From positions 62,001 to 126,000 of the forward strand of contig CAWJGZ010000002.1 in NCBI GenBank assembly GCA_963842505.1: a stretch of DNA of 64,000 nt. The letters run 5' to 3'. Made by a program: the position numbers and the translations under genes. Positions 50,237-59,600 of the stretch are shown here, piece after piece. Numbering within the stretch: the first letter of the stretch is position 1; each line of letters begins with the position of its first letter. Source of the DNA: PALSA-129 sp963842505. GTDB lineage: Bacteria > Acidobacteriota > Terriglobia > Bryobacterales > Bryobacteraceae. Below the pieces are notes generated by a model, which saw only the letters and a program-made list of their open reading frames with translations, was not told the DNA's origin and made no database searches.

Positions 50237-50989
50237 CTATGCATCCGGCGCAACCGCCGCGGCCGCGCGCTCGCTGCCGTTGGCACGCCAACCGGGATGC
50301 GTCCGGGTGACGATGGAACTGATAATCTCGTCGAGCCCATAGCGGATGTGGCTGCGCATCGCGCGGTCGGCCGCCTCCGGATCGTTGCCGCACAGCACCA
50401 CGCTCAAGTCCCGGTGAGACCGCGGCGGACGCTTCTGATGATGGACGGCGACATCGAACAGCCAGTTGAAGATGAGCACCTGGTTTCTTTCGAAGGCCCG
50501 CGCCAACGCTTCCGATCGGCTGCACTCGGCAACGTGCATGTGGAACTCCAGGTGGTACGTATGGACCTCGAAGAGAAACTCGGGATCGGTGCCGCCCCCC
50601 ACGCAGCGGTTGAAAAGCACGTCCGTGTGCTCGGCCATGCGAAGTAACTCCCGGCGTTCCTTCGACGTGGCGTTTTCCACAAAGAGCCGGGCCGCCTGAG
50701 TCTCGAGCGCCTCCCGGAGGGTGTAACTGTCGCGGACGTCTTCGGGTGTCGGGATGCGGACCCGCGTGCCGGCGCGGGCCTTGGTCTCTACCAGACCGTC
50801 GGATTCCAGACGCTGCAATGCCTCCGAGACGGGCAACTGGCTCATGCCGAGCAGGGTAGCGAGTTTGCGCCGCGATAGGCCGGAGCCCACCGGAAAGACG
50901 CCCCGTAAGATGCGGTCCCGAATTGCTTGATAGGCATCTTCGGAAAGTGTCACTGGCGTAGAACCATTAATGCGCGCCTGCTTTCCCAC
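50237..50989 (-). CDS. GntR-family (FadR/FCD) transcriptional regulator of the phosphonate operon
   Basis: 250 aa. N-terminal winged helix (AYQAIRDRILRGVFPVGSGL, then LATLLGMSQLPVSEALQRLE). The C-terminal FCD domain has the usual metal-binding histidines (HLEFHMHVAE, and H in AMRSHIRYGLDE). Placed between the aldehyde dehydrogenase and phnA, it probably senses 2-aminoethylphosphonate or a downstream aldehyde or acid. The likely binding region is the operon promoter near 56395-56430. Confidence 0.88.
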   Translation of the reverse strand: MGKQARINGSTPVTLSEDAYQAIRDRILRGVFPVGSGLSRRKLATLLGMSQLPVSEALQRLESDGLVETKARAGTRVRIPTPEDVRDSYTLREALETQAARLFVENATSKERRELLRMAEHTDVLFNRCVGGGTDPEFLFEVHTYHLEFHMHVAECSRSEALARAFERNQVLIFNWLFDVAVHHQKRPPRSHRDLSVVLCGNDPEAADRAMRSHIRYGLDEIISSIVTRTHPGWRANGSERAAAAVAPDA

Positions 50990-51058
50990 AGACTAATTGT
51001 AACAGTACTGGAATGCCAGACCAATCGCTTCTGGCTGCGTTCTCCGGCCCACGGGCCG

Positions 51059-52666
51059 TCACTTGGACAACGCGGTCATAGTTCCATCCCAGGTGTCGAC
51101 CTTTCCGTGATCTTCCTGGTCTTCGGCAAACCAGGTTTGGGTGACGTTGCGGCTCTCCGTGTAGAAAATGAATCCATCGCGTCCCATCATGTGGAGATCG
51201 CCGAAAAATGACTGTTTCTGCCCGGTAAATCCGAAGATACCCACCGGCACCGGGATGCCCACGTTGATCCCCACCATGCCGCCGTGCGTTTCTTTCACGA
51301 ACTTCCGGGCGTAGTATCCGCTCTGCGTGTAGATGACCGATCCGTTGGCAAAGCGGTTGGCATTCATGATTTTGATGCCTTCGTCAAAATTATTTACGCG
51401 CTTGATGCACAACACCGGTCCGAAGACCTCTTCGCGGCCGACGGCCATGTCTTCGGTGACCTCGTCGAAAATCGTGGGACCGATGAAGTAGCCTTTTGCG
51501 CAGGCTGGGGGAACACTCGGGTTACGCCCGTCCAGAATCAGTTTGGCGCCTTCCTTGATCCCCGTCGCGATCCAATTCAGTACGAAGTCTTTGTGGCCCT
51601 GATTCACAACCGGACCCATTCCGGTAGCTTTGTCATAGGCCGGCCCCAGGTTGATTTCGGAGGCATACTTGAGGAGCAGTGGGACCAACCGGTCGGCGAT
51701 GGCGTTCTCGACCACCACCACGGGCAGGGCCATGCAGCGTTCTCCGGCGCAGCCGCAAAAAGCGTTGATGATGCCCTGGGCTGTACGATCCAGCTTACAA
51801 TCGCGCAGGACCAGGGCGTGGTTCTTGGCTTCCGTGAGCGCCTGCACGCGTTTGCCGTTGGCGGCGGCAGTGGCATAAATGTGCTGGCCGACGCTGGTCG
51901 AACCGACGAAACTGACGCCTTTGACGGCGGGGTGGTGCAGGAAGATCTCCGCTTCGTTTCGGCTGGTGGTGATCACGTTGAGAACCCCGGCCGGGAGTCC
52001 CGCTTGCTGCCACAATTCCGTCAGGCGCATGGCGGATTGCGGCACGAAACTGGCGGCCTTGAGGACCATGCAGTTTCCGGTAGCGATGCAAATCGGGGCC
52101 ATCCATCCATGGGGAATCATGGCGGGGAAGTTCCACGGTGCGATCCCGGCGAAAACCCCGATGGAATGGTTATAGCGTGTGGTGTCATAGCCTGGGGAGA
52201 CGTTCATCAGCGCCTCGCCTTTCATGATGTGAGGCGCACCGCAGGCGTACTCCAACACTTCGACTACCTTGAGGACGTCGCCCATGGCTTCGTCCCATTT
52301 CTTACCGTTCTCTTTCGCCAGGAGGCAAGTCAGTTCGTCCAGGTGTTGTTCCACGAGAGCTTTCATTTTGAAGAGCACCTGGACGCGCTTGCCAACCGGC
52401 CTATCGGACCACCCAGGGAAAGCATCCACGGCCGCCTGGATAGCCGATTCCACTTCGTTCGCCGTGCACTGCGGGGCATAGGCGATCACCGCGCCGGTGG
52501 AAGGGTCGCAGCAGGGCATGTACTTGGAGGTCTTCGACTCCACCCACTTGCCGCCGGCATGGTATTTGAGTTTTAGGGGTTTTTCCCCGCTGATCGGATC
52601 AGTGGGGAATTCGGTATCATCGCAGAAATACCGGTTGCCTGTTGAAAGTGGCGTCGCTACTGACAT
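51059..52666 (-). CDS. Aldehyde dehydrogenase of the phosphonate operon (methylmalonate-semialdehyde dehydrogenase-like)
   Basis: 535 aa from the ATG at 52666 (MSVATPLSTG). The catalytic Cys lies in GCAGERCMALPVVV and the Rossmann part in VSFVGSTSVGQHIYATAAAN. VGINVGIPVPVGIFGF and MGRDGFIFYTESRNVTQTWF are features of the CoA-acylating MMSDH subgroup rather than of classical PhnY. In this operon it could oxidise phosphonoacetaldehyde to phosphonoacetate for PhnA, or convert acetaldehyde from PhnX to acetyl-CoA. The sequence does not decide between them. About 30 residues longer than MmsA at the N-terminus. Confidence 0.85.
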   Translation of the reverse strand: MSVATPLSTGNRYFCDDTEFPTDPISGEKPLKLKYHAGGKWVESKTSKYMPCCDPSTGAVIAYAPQCTANEVESAIQAAVDAFPGWSDRPVGKRVQVLFKMKALVEQHLDELTCLLAKENGKKWDEAMGDVLKVVEVLEYACGAPHIMKGEALMNVSPGYDTTRYNHSIGVFAGIAPWNFPAMIPHGWMAPICIATGNCMVLKAASFVPQSAMRLTELWQQAGLPAGVLNVITTSRNEAEIFLHHPAVKGVSFVGSTSVGQHIYATAAANGKRVQALTEAKNHALVLRDCKLDRTAQGIINAFCGCAGERCMALPVVVVENAIADRLVPLLLKYASEINLGPAYDKATGMGPVVNQGHKDFVLNWIATGIKEGAKLILDGRNPSVPPACAKGYFIGPTIFDEVTEDMAVGREEVFGPVLCIKRVNNFDEGIKIMNANRFANGSVIYTQSGYYARKFVKETHGGMVGINVGIPVPVGIFGFTGQKQSFFGDLHMMGRDGFIFYTESRNVTQTWFAEDQEDHGKVDTWDGTMTALSK

Positions 52667-52763
52667 TGGTTTAGTCCTCTTGTTTATTGTAGAAGTCGGG
52701 TCTCGTGGCAAAACGCCCGAGTCCCGGCTTTCGTTTGGCGCCGCCCGGCGCGGCTTTGCTCTT

Positions 52764-53594
52764 CTACGGGCGCTCGCCCCGCGCCAGCCGCCGGTTGATA
52801 TCGTCCAGCGCCGGCATGACATCCGAGATGCCATCCACCACGTAATGCGCACCGCACTGGCTCATCCGCTGGTAAGCCCGTGCCAGCTTGGCGCGGAGAA
52901 TCTCGGGATCCGCCGCGGCGACCTGTTCTTCCGTCATGCCAAGTTCGTTTCCGGTCTTGGCCAGCCCGATGGTCCACATCCCCGCATTCAAGCCTTCTTC
53001 AATGTCGGGCAGGGTATCGCCGATCTTGACGAAAGCTTCCATGGGATAGGTCTGCAACAGGATGGCGTTTTGCAGGCACATGTACGGATGAGGCCGTCCG
53101 GCGGGCACCTGGGTGGCGCAAACGGTGGCATCCGGTGAGTAACCGCGTCGTTTGGCTTCCCCGGCCAAAACGTTCGTCATCTCCTCGGTATACCCGGTGG
53201 TGGAACCGATCTTCAGGCCGCGGCGGCGAAATTCGGCAACCGCTTCGAGGGTTCCCGGAATCAGATCGGCGTAATCGCCCAGGCACGCCAGTTGCAGCGG
53301 GATAAAATCGCGAAACATCTCTTCGACGTCTCTGTCGTTCGGCTTGCGCTTATGGACGGCTTCCCACCGCCGTGCCACATTCTCGTCTTTGGCGATGCGC
53401 CCGATGTGCACCTTCTTGTGGGCGCCCATCGGCGCGCGGGCCTCCTCGATCGAGATCTCCACTCCTTTTCGTTTGTAAACCTCCATGAAGACAACCGCCG
53501 GGGCGAAGCAGCCATAATCCAGGGTTGTCCCCGCCCAATCGAGCAGAACCGCCTTGAGCAGGCCACGGTAGGAACGCTGAAATACGAAGTCCAT
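52764..53594 (-). CDS. phnX: Phosphonoacetaldehyde hydrolase (phosphonatase)
   Basis: 276 aa from the ATG at 53594. HAD motif I is LLDWAGTTLDYG with nucleophile D19; the Schiff-base lysine is K60 in APMGAHKKVHIG, equivalent to K53 of the Bacillus enzyme. GSTTGYTEEM and KIGDTLPDIEEGLNAGMWT are motifs II and IV. It cleaves the C-P bond of phosphonoacetaldehyde to acetaldehyde and phosphate. Lies 42 bp after phnW and was placed in the same transcript. Confidence 0.96.
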   Translation of the reverse strand: MDFVFQRSYRGLLKAVLLDWAGTTLDYGCFAPAVVFMEVYKRKGVEISIEEARAPMGAHKKVHIGRIAKDENVARRWEAVHKRKPNDRDVEEMFRDFIPLQLACLGDYADLIPGTLEAVAEFRRRGLKIGSTTGYTEEMTNVLAGEAKRRGYSPDATVCATQVPAGRPHPYMCLQNAILLQTYPMEAFVKIGDTLPDIEEGLNAGMWTIGLAKTGNELGMTEEQVAAADPEILRAKLARAYQRMSQCGAHYVVDGISDVMPALDDINRRLARGERP

Positions 53595-53636
53595 ATTATG
53601 ATTCCTTTCTTTCCTCAATTCAGCCGCGCACCCCGG

Positions 53637-54800
53637 CTATGAAACGGCCGGGCATGCTTCGGTTCGCTGGCTCAAATCGATCCCCATCCCGTCCAAAGTG
53701 GTGCGGATGGCTGCCAGCAGATCACACATGTCGCTTGGGAAGATCCGGCCGATGTGGCCGATCCGGAAGCAGTTGCCTTCGCTCACCTTCCCTGGGTAGA
53801 TCACGTATCCTTTCTCATTTAACCGGCGGTAAAACTCGTCGAAGTGAAAGTTCGCATGGTCCGGATACCGGATGGACGTGATGATGTAGCCCTGGTTCTT
53901 CCGGTCGAGGTACTCTTCGAAACCCAACGCTCGCATACCGGCGACCAGCGTGCGATAATTTTCGCGGTAACGGGCGGCACGCCCTTCCACGCCACCTTCC
54001 TGTTCCAACTCCAGGAGGGCTTGGTGAAAGGCCAGCAGCGCGTGGGTCGGCGGAGTGAAGCGAAACTGGCCATCGCGCTCGAGGCCCTTCCACTGCGCGA
54101 GCAGGTCCAGGCTGAGGCTGCGGGCGAAGCCTTCCGTCGAAAGCAGCGCTTCTCGCCGGGCAAGCGCAAATGCGAAGCCAGGCGCCCCTTCCACACACTT
54201 GTTAGCCGAAGAGACCAGATAGTCGATGGAGCAATCCGCCAGGTTCAGCGGCACGGCGCCGAAGCTGCTCATGGCGTCGACGAAGTAGCAGCGGTTGAAC
54301 CGCCGGACAACGGCGCCAATCTCCCGGATGGGGTTGAAGATGCCGGTGGTGGTTTCGCAGTGTACGATGGCCACGTGGGTAATCGCCGGATCCCCTTCCA
54401 GCGCGGCCGCGACCTGGCTGGCATCCGCCGTCTGGGTCTCCGGTACGGTTAGCGCGGCGGTGGAGATGTGGAGCACGCGAGCGATCTGCTGGATACGCCG
54501 GCCATAGGCCCCATTGATGACGACGAGCATCTTGCCCTGCGGCGGCACGGTCGAGGAAATCACCGACTCTATCGCAAACGTGCCGCTGCCTTGCATGAGG
54601 ATGGCTTCATAGCCCTGGCCCTCGACGCCGCCCAGTGCCAGCAACTTGCGGCGGATCTCCCGCACAACCCCGATGAACTCGGTATCGCGCGATCCCAAGT
54701 CCCGCAACATCGCCAGCTTGACCGTCCGGCTGGTGGTCAGCGGGCCAGGAGTAAACAGTATCTTGTCCTTCGAACGCTCGATTTGTGGTTTGTCAGTCAT
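53637..54800 (-). CDS. phnW: 2-aminoethylphosphonate-pyruvate transaminase
   Basis: 387 aa, class V aminotransferase. ILFTPGPLTTSRTVKLAMLR is the family N-terminus, GSGTFAIESV the phosphate-binding loop, YFVDAMSSFGAVP holds the PLP-binding Asp, and SSANKCVEGAPGFAF the PLP lysine. It converts 2-aminoethylphosphonate and pyruvate to phosphonoacetaldehyde and alanine. First enzyme of the pathway, 21 bp after the transporter gene. Confidence 0.96.
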   Translation of the reverse strand: MTDKPQIERSKDKILFTPGPLTTSRTVKLAMLRDLGSRDTEFIGVVREIRRKLLALGGVEGQGYEAILMQGSGTFAIESVISSTVPPQGKMLVVINGAYGRRIQQIARVLHISTAALTVPETQTADASQVAAALEGDPAITHVAIVHCETTTGIFNPIREIGAVVRRFNRCYFVDAMSSFGAVPLNLADCSIDYLVSSANKCVEGAPGFAFALARREALLSTEGFARSLSLDLLAQWKGLERDGQFRFTPPTHALLAFHQALLELEQEGGVEGRAARYRENYRTLVAGMRALGFEEYLDRKNQGYIITSIRYPDHANFHFDEFYRRLNEKGYVIYPGKVSEGNCFRIGHIGRIFPSDMCDLLAAIRTTLDGMGIDLSQRTEACPAVS

Positions 54801-54821
54801 AAGTCGTCTCCACTTGCCACT

Positions 54822-56168
54822 TCAACCTGCTGCCTTCAGCTCGCCCGGGGCGGGGCCGGCCGCCGCTCGCAAACGGGTCTGCCTGGCTTCCCGGTTCCAT
54901 TGGGTGGCCAGAAGCGCGCCGCCGAGTACCGCAATCACAACGAAACCGTAGAAGAGCCTGTCCCAGCCATACTTCCCGGCGACATAAGCGACCAGGTACG
55001 GCGAAAAAAGCTGGCCTACGGAGCCGAAGCCGCTGATGAAACCCGAGGCCGTACCGACGCCCCATTTAGCCCCGGCGTCCTGTGATGCGGCGCCCTGCAG
55101 CAAAGTGTCCGGGCCGAAGTTCATAATCCCGATGAGTGCGATGCTCATCGCGACGCCGCCGCGCCCCATGGCGGCAAACGTGGGATGGAGCCAGCACATT
55201 AAGGCCAACCCCCAGAACATGACCGCGGCAACCGGGAGCCGCCGGGCTTGCATGAACTTATCGGAGACGTAGCCGGCCAGGATCGCTCCGGTGAAGCCGA
55301 CGAACTCGTACAGCGAGGACGTGTAGCCCGCCTCACTGGCCGAGTAGCGAAGCTTCTGCGTCATATAGAGCGGCAGCCAGTACAGAAACGAGTAACGGAT
55401 CATTTTGGAAAAGGCGCAACCCAGGGCGATGGTCCATACCTCCAGGTCGCCGAGCATTTTGAAAAACAGCCATCGGCCGGCCGGGTTCTGCCCATCCCCC
55501 GCGGACATGCCGGGCCCATTTTTCTGCTGCGCAACGCCATCGTCGATCTCGGGCAGGCCGGCATCGGAGGGACGGTTCCGGGCGATTGCGGCAAATAGCA
55601 GCGTGATTGCGAAAAGAAGCGCCGCCGGGAACCAGAATCCACGCTGCCAGCTTGGACCGGCGCCGGCCCATGCGCGGGTGGCCGCGAAGGTTGCAAAGAT
55701 CACGGCCAGAGAGCCGCCGATCACGTAGTTGGTGGTCCACCAGCCCATCACCACGCCTCGCTCCCGTTGCCGGAACCAGGGGGCCATGTTTTTGACCAGG
55801 CCAGGCCAGCCAGCCGACTGTCCGAGGCCATTGGCGCAACATAACACCGTGAGCGCCGCCAGCGCCGGCATGAACCCCATCAGCACGGTCGCGCCAATAG
55901 AAAGGAGCAACCCGAGAGAAACCGTGAGCCGGCTGCCGAAGCGATCGGCCAGCGGCCCGAAACAAAACTGGCCGGCGGAGTAAAAGAGGCTATAACAGAA
56001 AATCAGGTTGGCGAGCTGGAAGTTCGAATAGCCGAGGTCCTTCTCAAGCAACGGCATGACCACGCTGAAGTTCCGGCGGCACAGATAGAAACCGGCGTAC
56101 GCCAGCCAGGTGATGGCGAAGATACGGTAACGCCAGATTCGCTGGGATCGGTTGAGATCAGAGGCCAT
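54822..56168 (-). CDS. MFS transporter of the OPA (organophosphate:phosphate antiporter) type, probable phosphonate importer
   Basis: 448 aa from the ATG at 56168 (MASDLNRSQRIWRY). Twelve membrane segments. FAITWLAYAGFYLCRRNFSV and GPLADRFGSRLTVSLGLLLS are typical of GlpT/UhpT-like OPA carriers; AGFYLCRRN retains the conserved substrate-site arginines. It heads the phosphonate operon, so 2-aminoethylphosphonate or another phosphonate is the likely substrate. Direct evidence of specificity is lacking. Confidence 0.83.
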   Translation of the reverse strand: MASDLNRSQRIWRYRIFAITWLAYAGFYLCRRNFSVVMPLLEKDLGYSNFQLANLIFCYSLFYSAGQFCFGPLADRFGSRLTVSLGLLLSIGATVLMGFMPALAALTVLCCANGLGQSAGWPGLVKNMAPWFRQRERGVVMGWWTTNYVIGGSLAVIFATFAATRAWAGAGPSWQRGFWFPAALLFAITLLFAAIARNRPSDAGLPEIDDGVAQQKNGPGMSAGDGQNPAGRWLFFKMLGDLEVWTIALGCAFSKMIRYSFLYWLPLYMTQKLRYSASEAGYTSSLYEFVGFTGAILAGYVSDKFMQARRLPVAAVMFWGLALMCWLHPTFAAMGRGGVAMSIALIGIMNFGPDTLLQGAASQDAGAKWGVGTASGFISGFGSVGQLFSPYLVAYVAGKYGWDRLFYGFVVIAVLGGALLATQWNREARQTRLRAAAGPAPGELKAAG

Positions 56169-56399
56169 TCGAGCGCCCTGCCGGTACGCGCAACTTCTGC
56201 TGTTCACGCCTGTTGTTCACTGTTGAATCCCCACCTGCGCCGATGTTTGGCATTGGGAATAGTGCGGCCGGGCAGCATCCCAAGGGATGGGCTGCACGGC
56301 GGCAGCCACAAGAGGCAGAGACGACGTCGCCGTTATTCTAATACTCCGCGGAGCGGAGAAGCTCCCGGCAGTACTGACATGCCAGCTTTGATAAACGCA

Positions 56400-56429
56400 A
56401 GTATAAGGGACGATGGCGCCGTGTGTCAA
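56400..56429 (-). promoter_or_regulatory. Promoter of the phosphonate operon
   Basis: On the minus strand TTGACA (56424-56429), 18-bp spacer, TATACT (56400-56405), a near-consensus sigma70 promoter. The predicted start lies about 225 nt before the transporter ATG, so a long leader is expected. Confidence 0.7.
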
Positions 56430-56520
56430 TGACAAACTTTGCGGGCTTTTTGCGTAAATAATCCGTAACCCTTTGGTAACGTCCCTGAAACAGTGAAATG
56501 CCAGTACGACCAAAAAATCC

Positions 56521-56549
56521 TTGACTTGCCAGCCCTGAGCGCTTACACT
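56521..56549 (+). promoter_or_regulatory. Promoter of the TonB receptor gene
   Basis: TTGACT (56521-56526), 17 bp, TACACT (56544-56549), about 95 nt upstream of the GTG start at 56651. Confidence 0.55.
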
Positions 56550-56650
56550 CGAAACTGAATTTTCCTTCCGGCCGGCGCTCATCGCGCTTGAGCGTCGACT
56601 CGCGGCCAGCGAGTGGCTCCGACACCAACGATTCCAGAGAGGTAATTGCC

Positions 56651-59600
56651 GTGCGAAGTTCAGTTACACATTTGGTTCGCGCACTCATTTTCGGACTGCT
56701 GTTGACAGGCTTGCTGTTCGGGCAAAACGCCAGCGTCAGCGGGCAAGTCGTGGATTCGCAAGGCGGCAGCGTTCCTGGTGCGACGGTCACGTTGACCCAG
56801 TCCGCTACCAACCGCGTGGTCCACACGCAGAGCAACCAGGATGGCTACTTCCAGTTGCCGCCGGTGGCTCCAGGCAGTTATGAAATGACGGCGCAGGCCA
56901 AGGGCTTCGCCCTGGCGAAGGTGACCGGGATCACGCTGGAAGTTGAAGAATCGAAAGTGGTGAAACTGGTATTGCAGCCGGCAACCGTGAAGGAGACCGT
57001 CAACGTGATCGATACCGCGCCGGAGTTGACCGTCGACCGCGCCGATCGCAGCCTCCTGATGGATCACAGCTTTGTCGAGGGTATTCCGCTGAGCGTGAGG
57101 AATCCACTGCAGCTCATCAACTTCAGCGTTGGCGTGACCCCCGGCGATGACGGCCTTTCCGGAACCAACACCAGCAGCGAAAGCCGCACCAATACCTTCC
57201 GAATCAACGGCGCACTAGGAGCCACCACGGACATCCTGGTGGATGGCGCCACGGATACCACGGCTTACTACAATCAGGCGGCTGGCATACCAGGAGTCGA
57301 CGCGGTCCAGGAATACCGCGTATACACGGACGCCTACGCTCCCGAGTTCGGCCGCACCAGCGGCGGCATCGTCAGTTACGCTCTGAAATCCGGGACCAAT
57401 CAGATCCACGGGTCGGCGTTCGAGTATCTTCGCAACAGCGACATGGATGCGGAGGGATTCAATGGCGACAAGGCGGGTCTGGCCAAGCCGGCCTTCCGGA
57501 GAAACCAGTTCGGCGGCACAGTGGGCGGTCCTGTTTTCATCCCGAAGCTTTACGACGGCCGCAATAAGACCTTTTTCTTTGTGTCCTATGACGGTCTTCG
57601 CGATTCCTCCCAAGGTTCATTCACGGGCACCATGCCGACGGCCCTGGAGCGCACCGGGAATTTTTCCAAAACCTTCCAATCTAATGGAACCCAGATCGTC
57701 ATCTACGATCCGAGCACGACCACCCTGAACTCCGCTGGAGCGTACATCCGCACGCCGTTTCCCGGCAACACCATCCCTGCCTCGGAGTTGAACCCGATCG
57801 GACAGAAACTGCTCTCTTACTATCCCCTGCCGAACCAGGCGGGAATCGGCCAGAGCGATTCGAATAACTTTTTCTCGAACGCCCCCAGCACGGATACGAA
57901 TGATCGGCTGGACGTGCGCATCGATGAGCAGTTGTCCAGCAAGCAAAGTCTTTTCGGCCACTTCAGCCATTTCGCCAATCACATTTATGCCAGCGACTAC
58001 TACGGCAACGGAATGGCGCCGGTGATGGCCCCCGACCGCATCCCCGGAATCAATCTTGCCGTGGGCCACACGTATTCCATCTCACCGTCTTTGATTTTTG
58101 AAGAGCATTTCTCGTACGCGCATAGCGAATCGCAGCGGAACGCTGAAGGCCAGGCGACGCAGGTCACTCCCGCCTCGCTCGGGTTCCCCAGCAGCATTCT
58201 GCCGGGCCTGACCGCGAACATGACGCCCTATCTGTCCAGTGGCTCGACCAGCAGCCTTGGCCCCGAGTACCCATACGAAAGAAACAAATCCTCGGTCTAT
58301 CAGTACCGCGGCGATTTTTCCTGGCTGCGCGGGGTTCACACTTTCAAATTCGGCGTTGACCTGCGGGATTACCCCACTTCCCTCTACGATCCGGAGCAAT
58401 TGGAGGTTACCCCGACCGGCGCCTTCACCGGAGGTCCGAACGCCAATTCGCCAGCCTCGGCTTCCGGCAACAGCATCGGAGACCTGCTTTTGGGCGCGGC
58501 GCAGGTCCAAAGCGGTTACGAGCCGCAGACGGTCTCCCATCATTTCTACTACGGCGCTTACGCGCAAGACGTCGTAAGGCTCACCAAGAAACTCACCGTG
58601 ACCTTTGGTGTGCGCTGGGGCTTGGAGCCCGGTGAAGTGGAAACCACGAACCAGTTGAACTACATTGACTTGACCTCGGCTTCGCCGATCGCCTCCAAGG
58701 TCCCGCAATTTCCCGGGCTGAAGGGCGGAGTCGGCATTCCGGGATTGAACGGGACCAGCCGCAATTTGCAAACCGCCTCGTCCTACTTCGATCCGCGGCT
58801 TGGCATCAGCTATGCCTTGAACTCGAAGACCGTCATCCACGCCGGATATGGAATGTTTCACCTGCCCGCGGCCGCTTGGGAGCAATACCCGGATGCGTAT
58901 GGCACCACGCGTGTGTCGAACTCCATCGTCGCACAGGCGAATGGAGTGACACCCCTGTTCAATCTGAGCAACCCGTTCCCGCAGGGACTGCCCACGCCCT
59001 GGGGCGGCAGCGCCGGTCTGGCGATCGCTCTGGGACAGACTATCGAGGGGCCGTTGCATACCGAGACCATTTCTTATATGAATAACTGGTCCTTCGATAT
59101 TCAGCGGCAACTGCCTTGGAACTTTGTCATCACCACGGCCTATGCCGGCAATTCTGGTGTTCACCTGCCGACTCCGATCGATTTCAACCAGCTTCCTACC
59201 AGCGATCTGGCTCAAGGAAACGCTCTGTTAGCCGTGGTCAGCAACCCGTTCTACGGCGTCATCACCGATCCCAGTTCCACGCTGAGCCTGCCGACCGTGC
59301 AGGCGTCGCAACTGATGCGCCCCTATCCCCAGTTTCTCGATGTCGGGGCTATCAATGTCGGGGCGGGACACTCCTCTTATGACGCCGGGCAACTCACCGT
59401 GGAACGGCGTTTCGCGAATGGCCTGGCGACTTCGCTCGGGTACTCGTTCAGCAAGACCCTGGACAACATCGGCGATATGACCGACGTGGCCGGCGCCCAG
59501 CATGGATTCCAAAACAACCAGTGTTTCAGTTGCGACAGGTCCCGAGCCGATCAGGACCAGAACCAATCGTTGCGATGGAGCTCACAATATGAGCTGCCAT

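Larger units (their letters stand above)
56169..56650. other. Divergent control region between the phosphonate operon and the TonB receptor
   Basis: 482 bp without a gene. It contains one promoter on each strand (see the two entries) and, downstream of the minus-strand start, a GGCA...TGCC inverted pair around 56375-56390 that could bind the GntR regulator. Confidence 0.6.
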
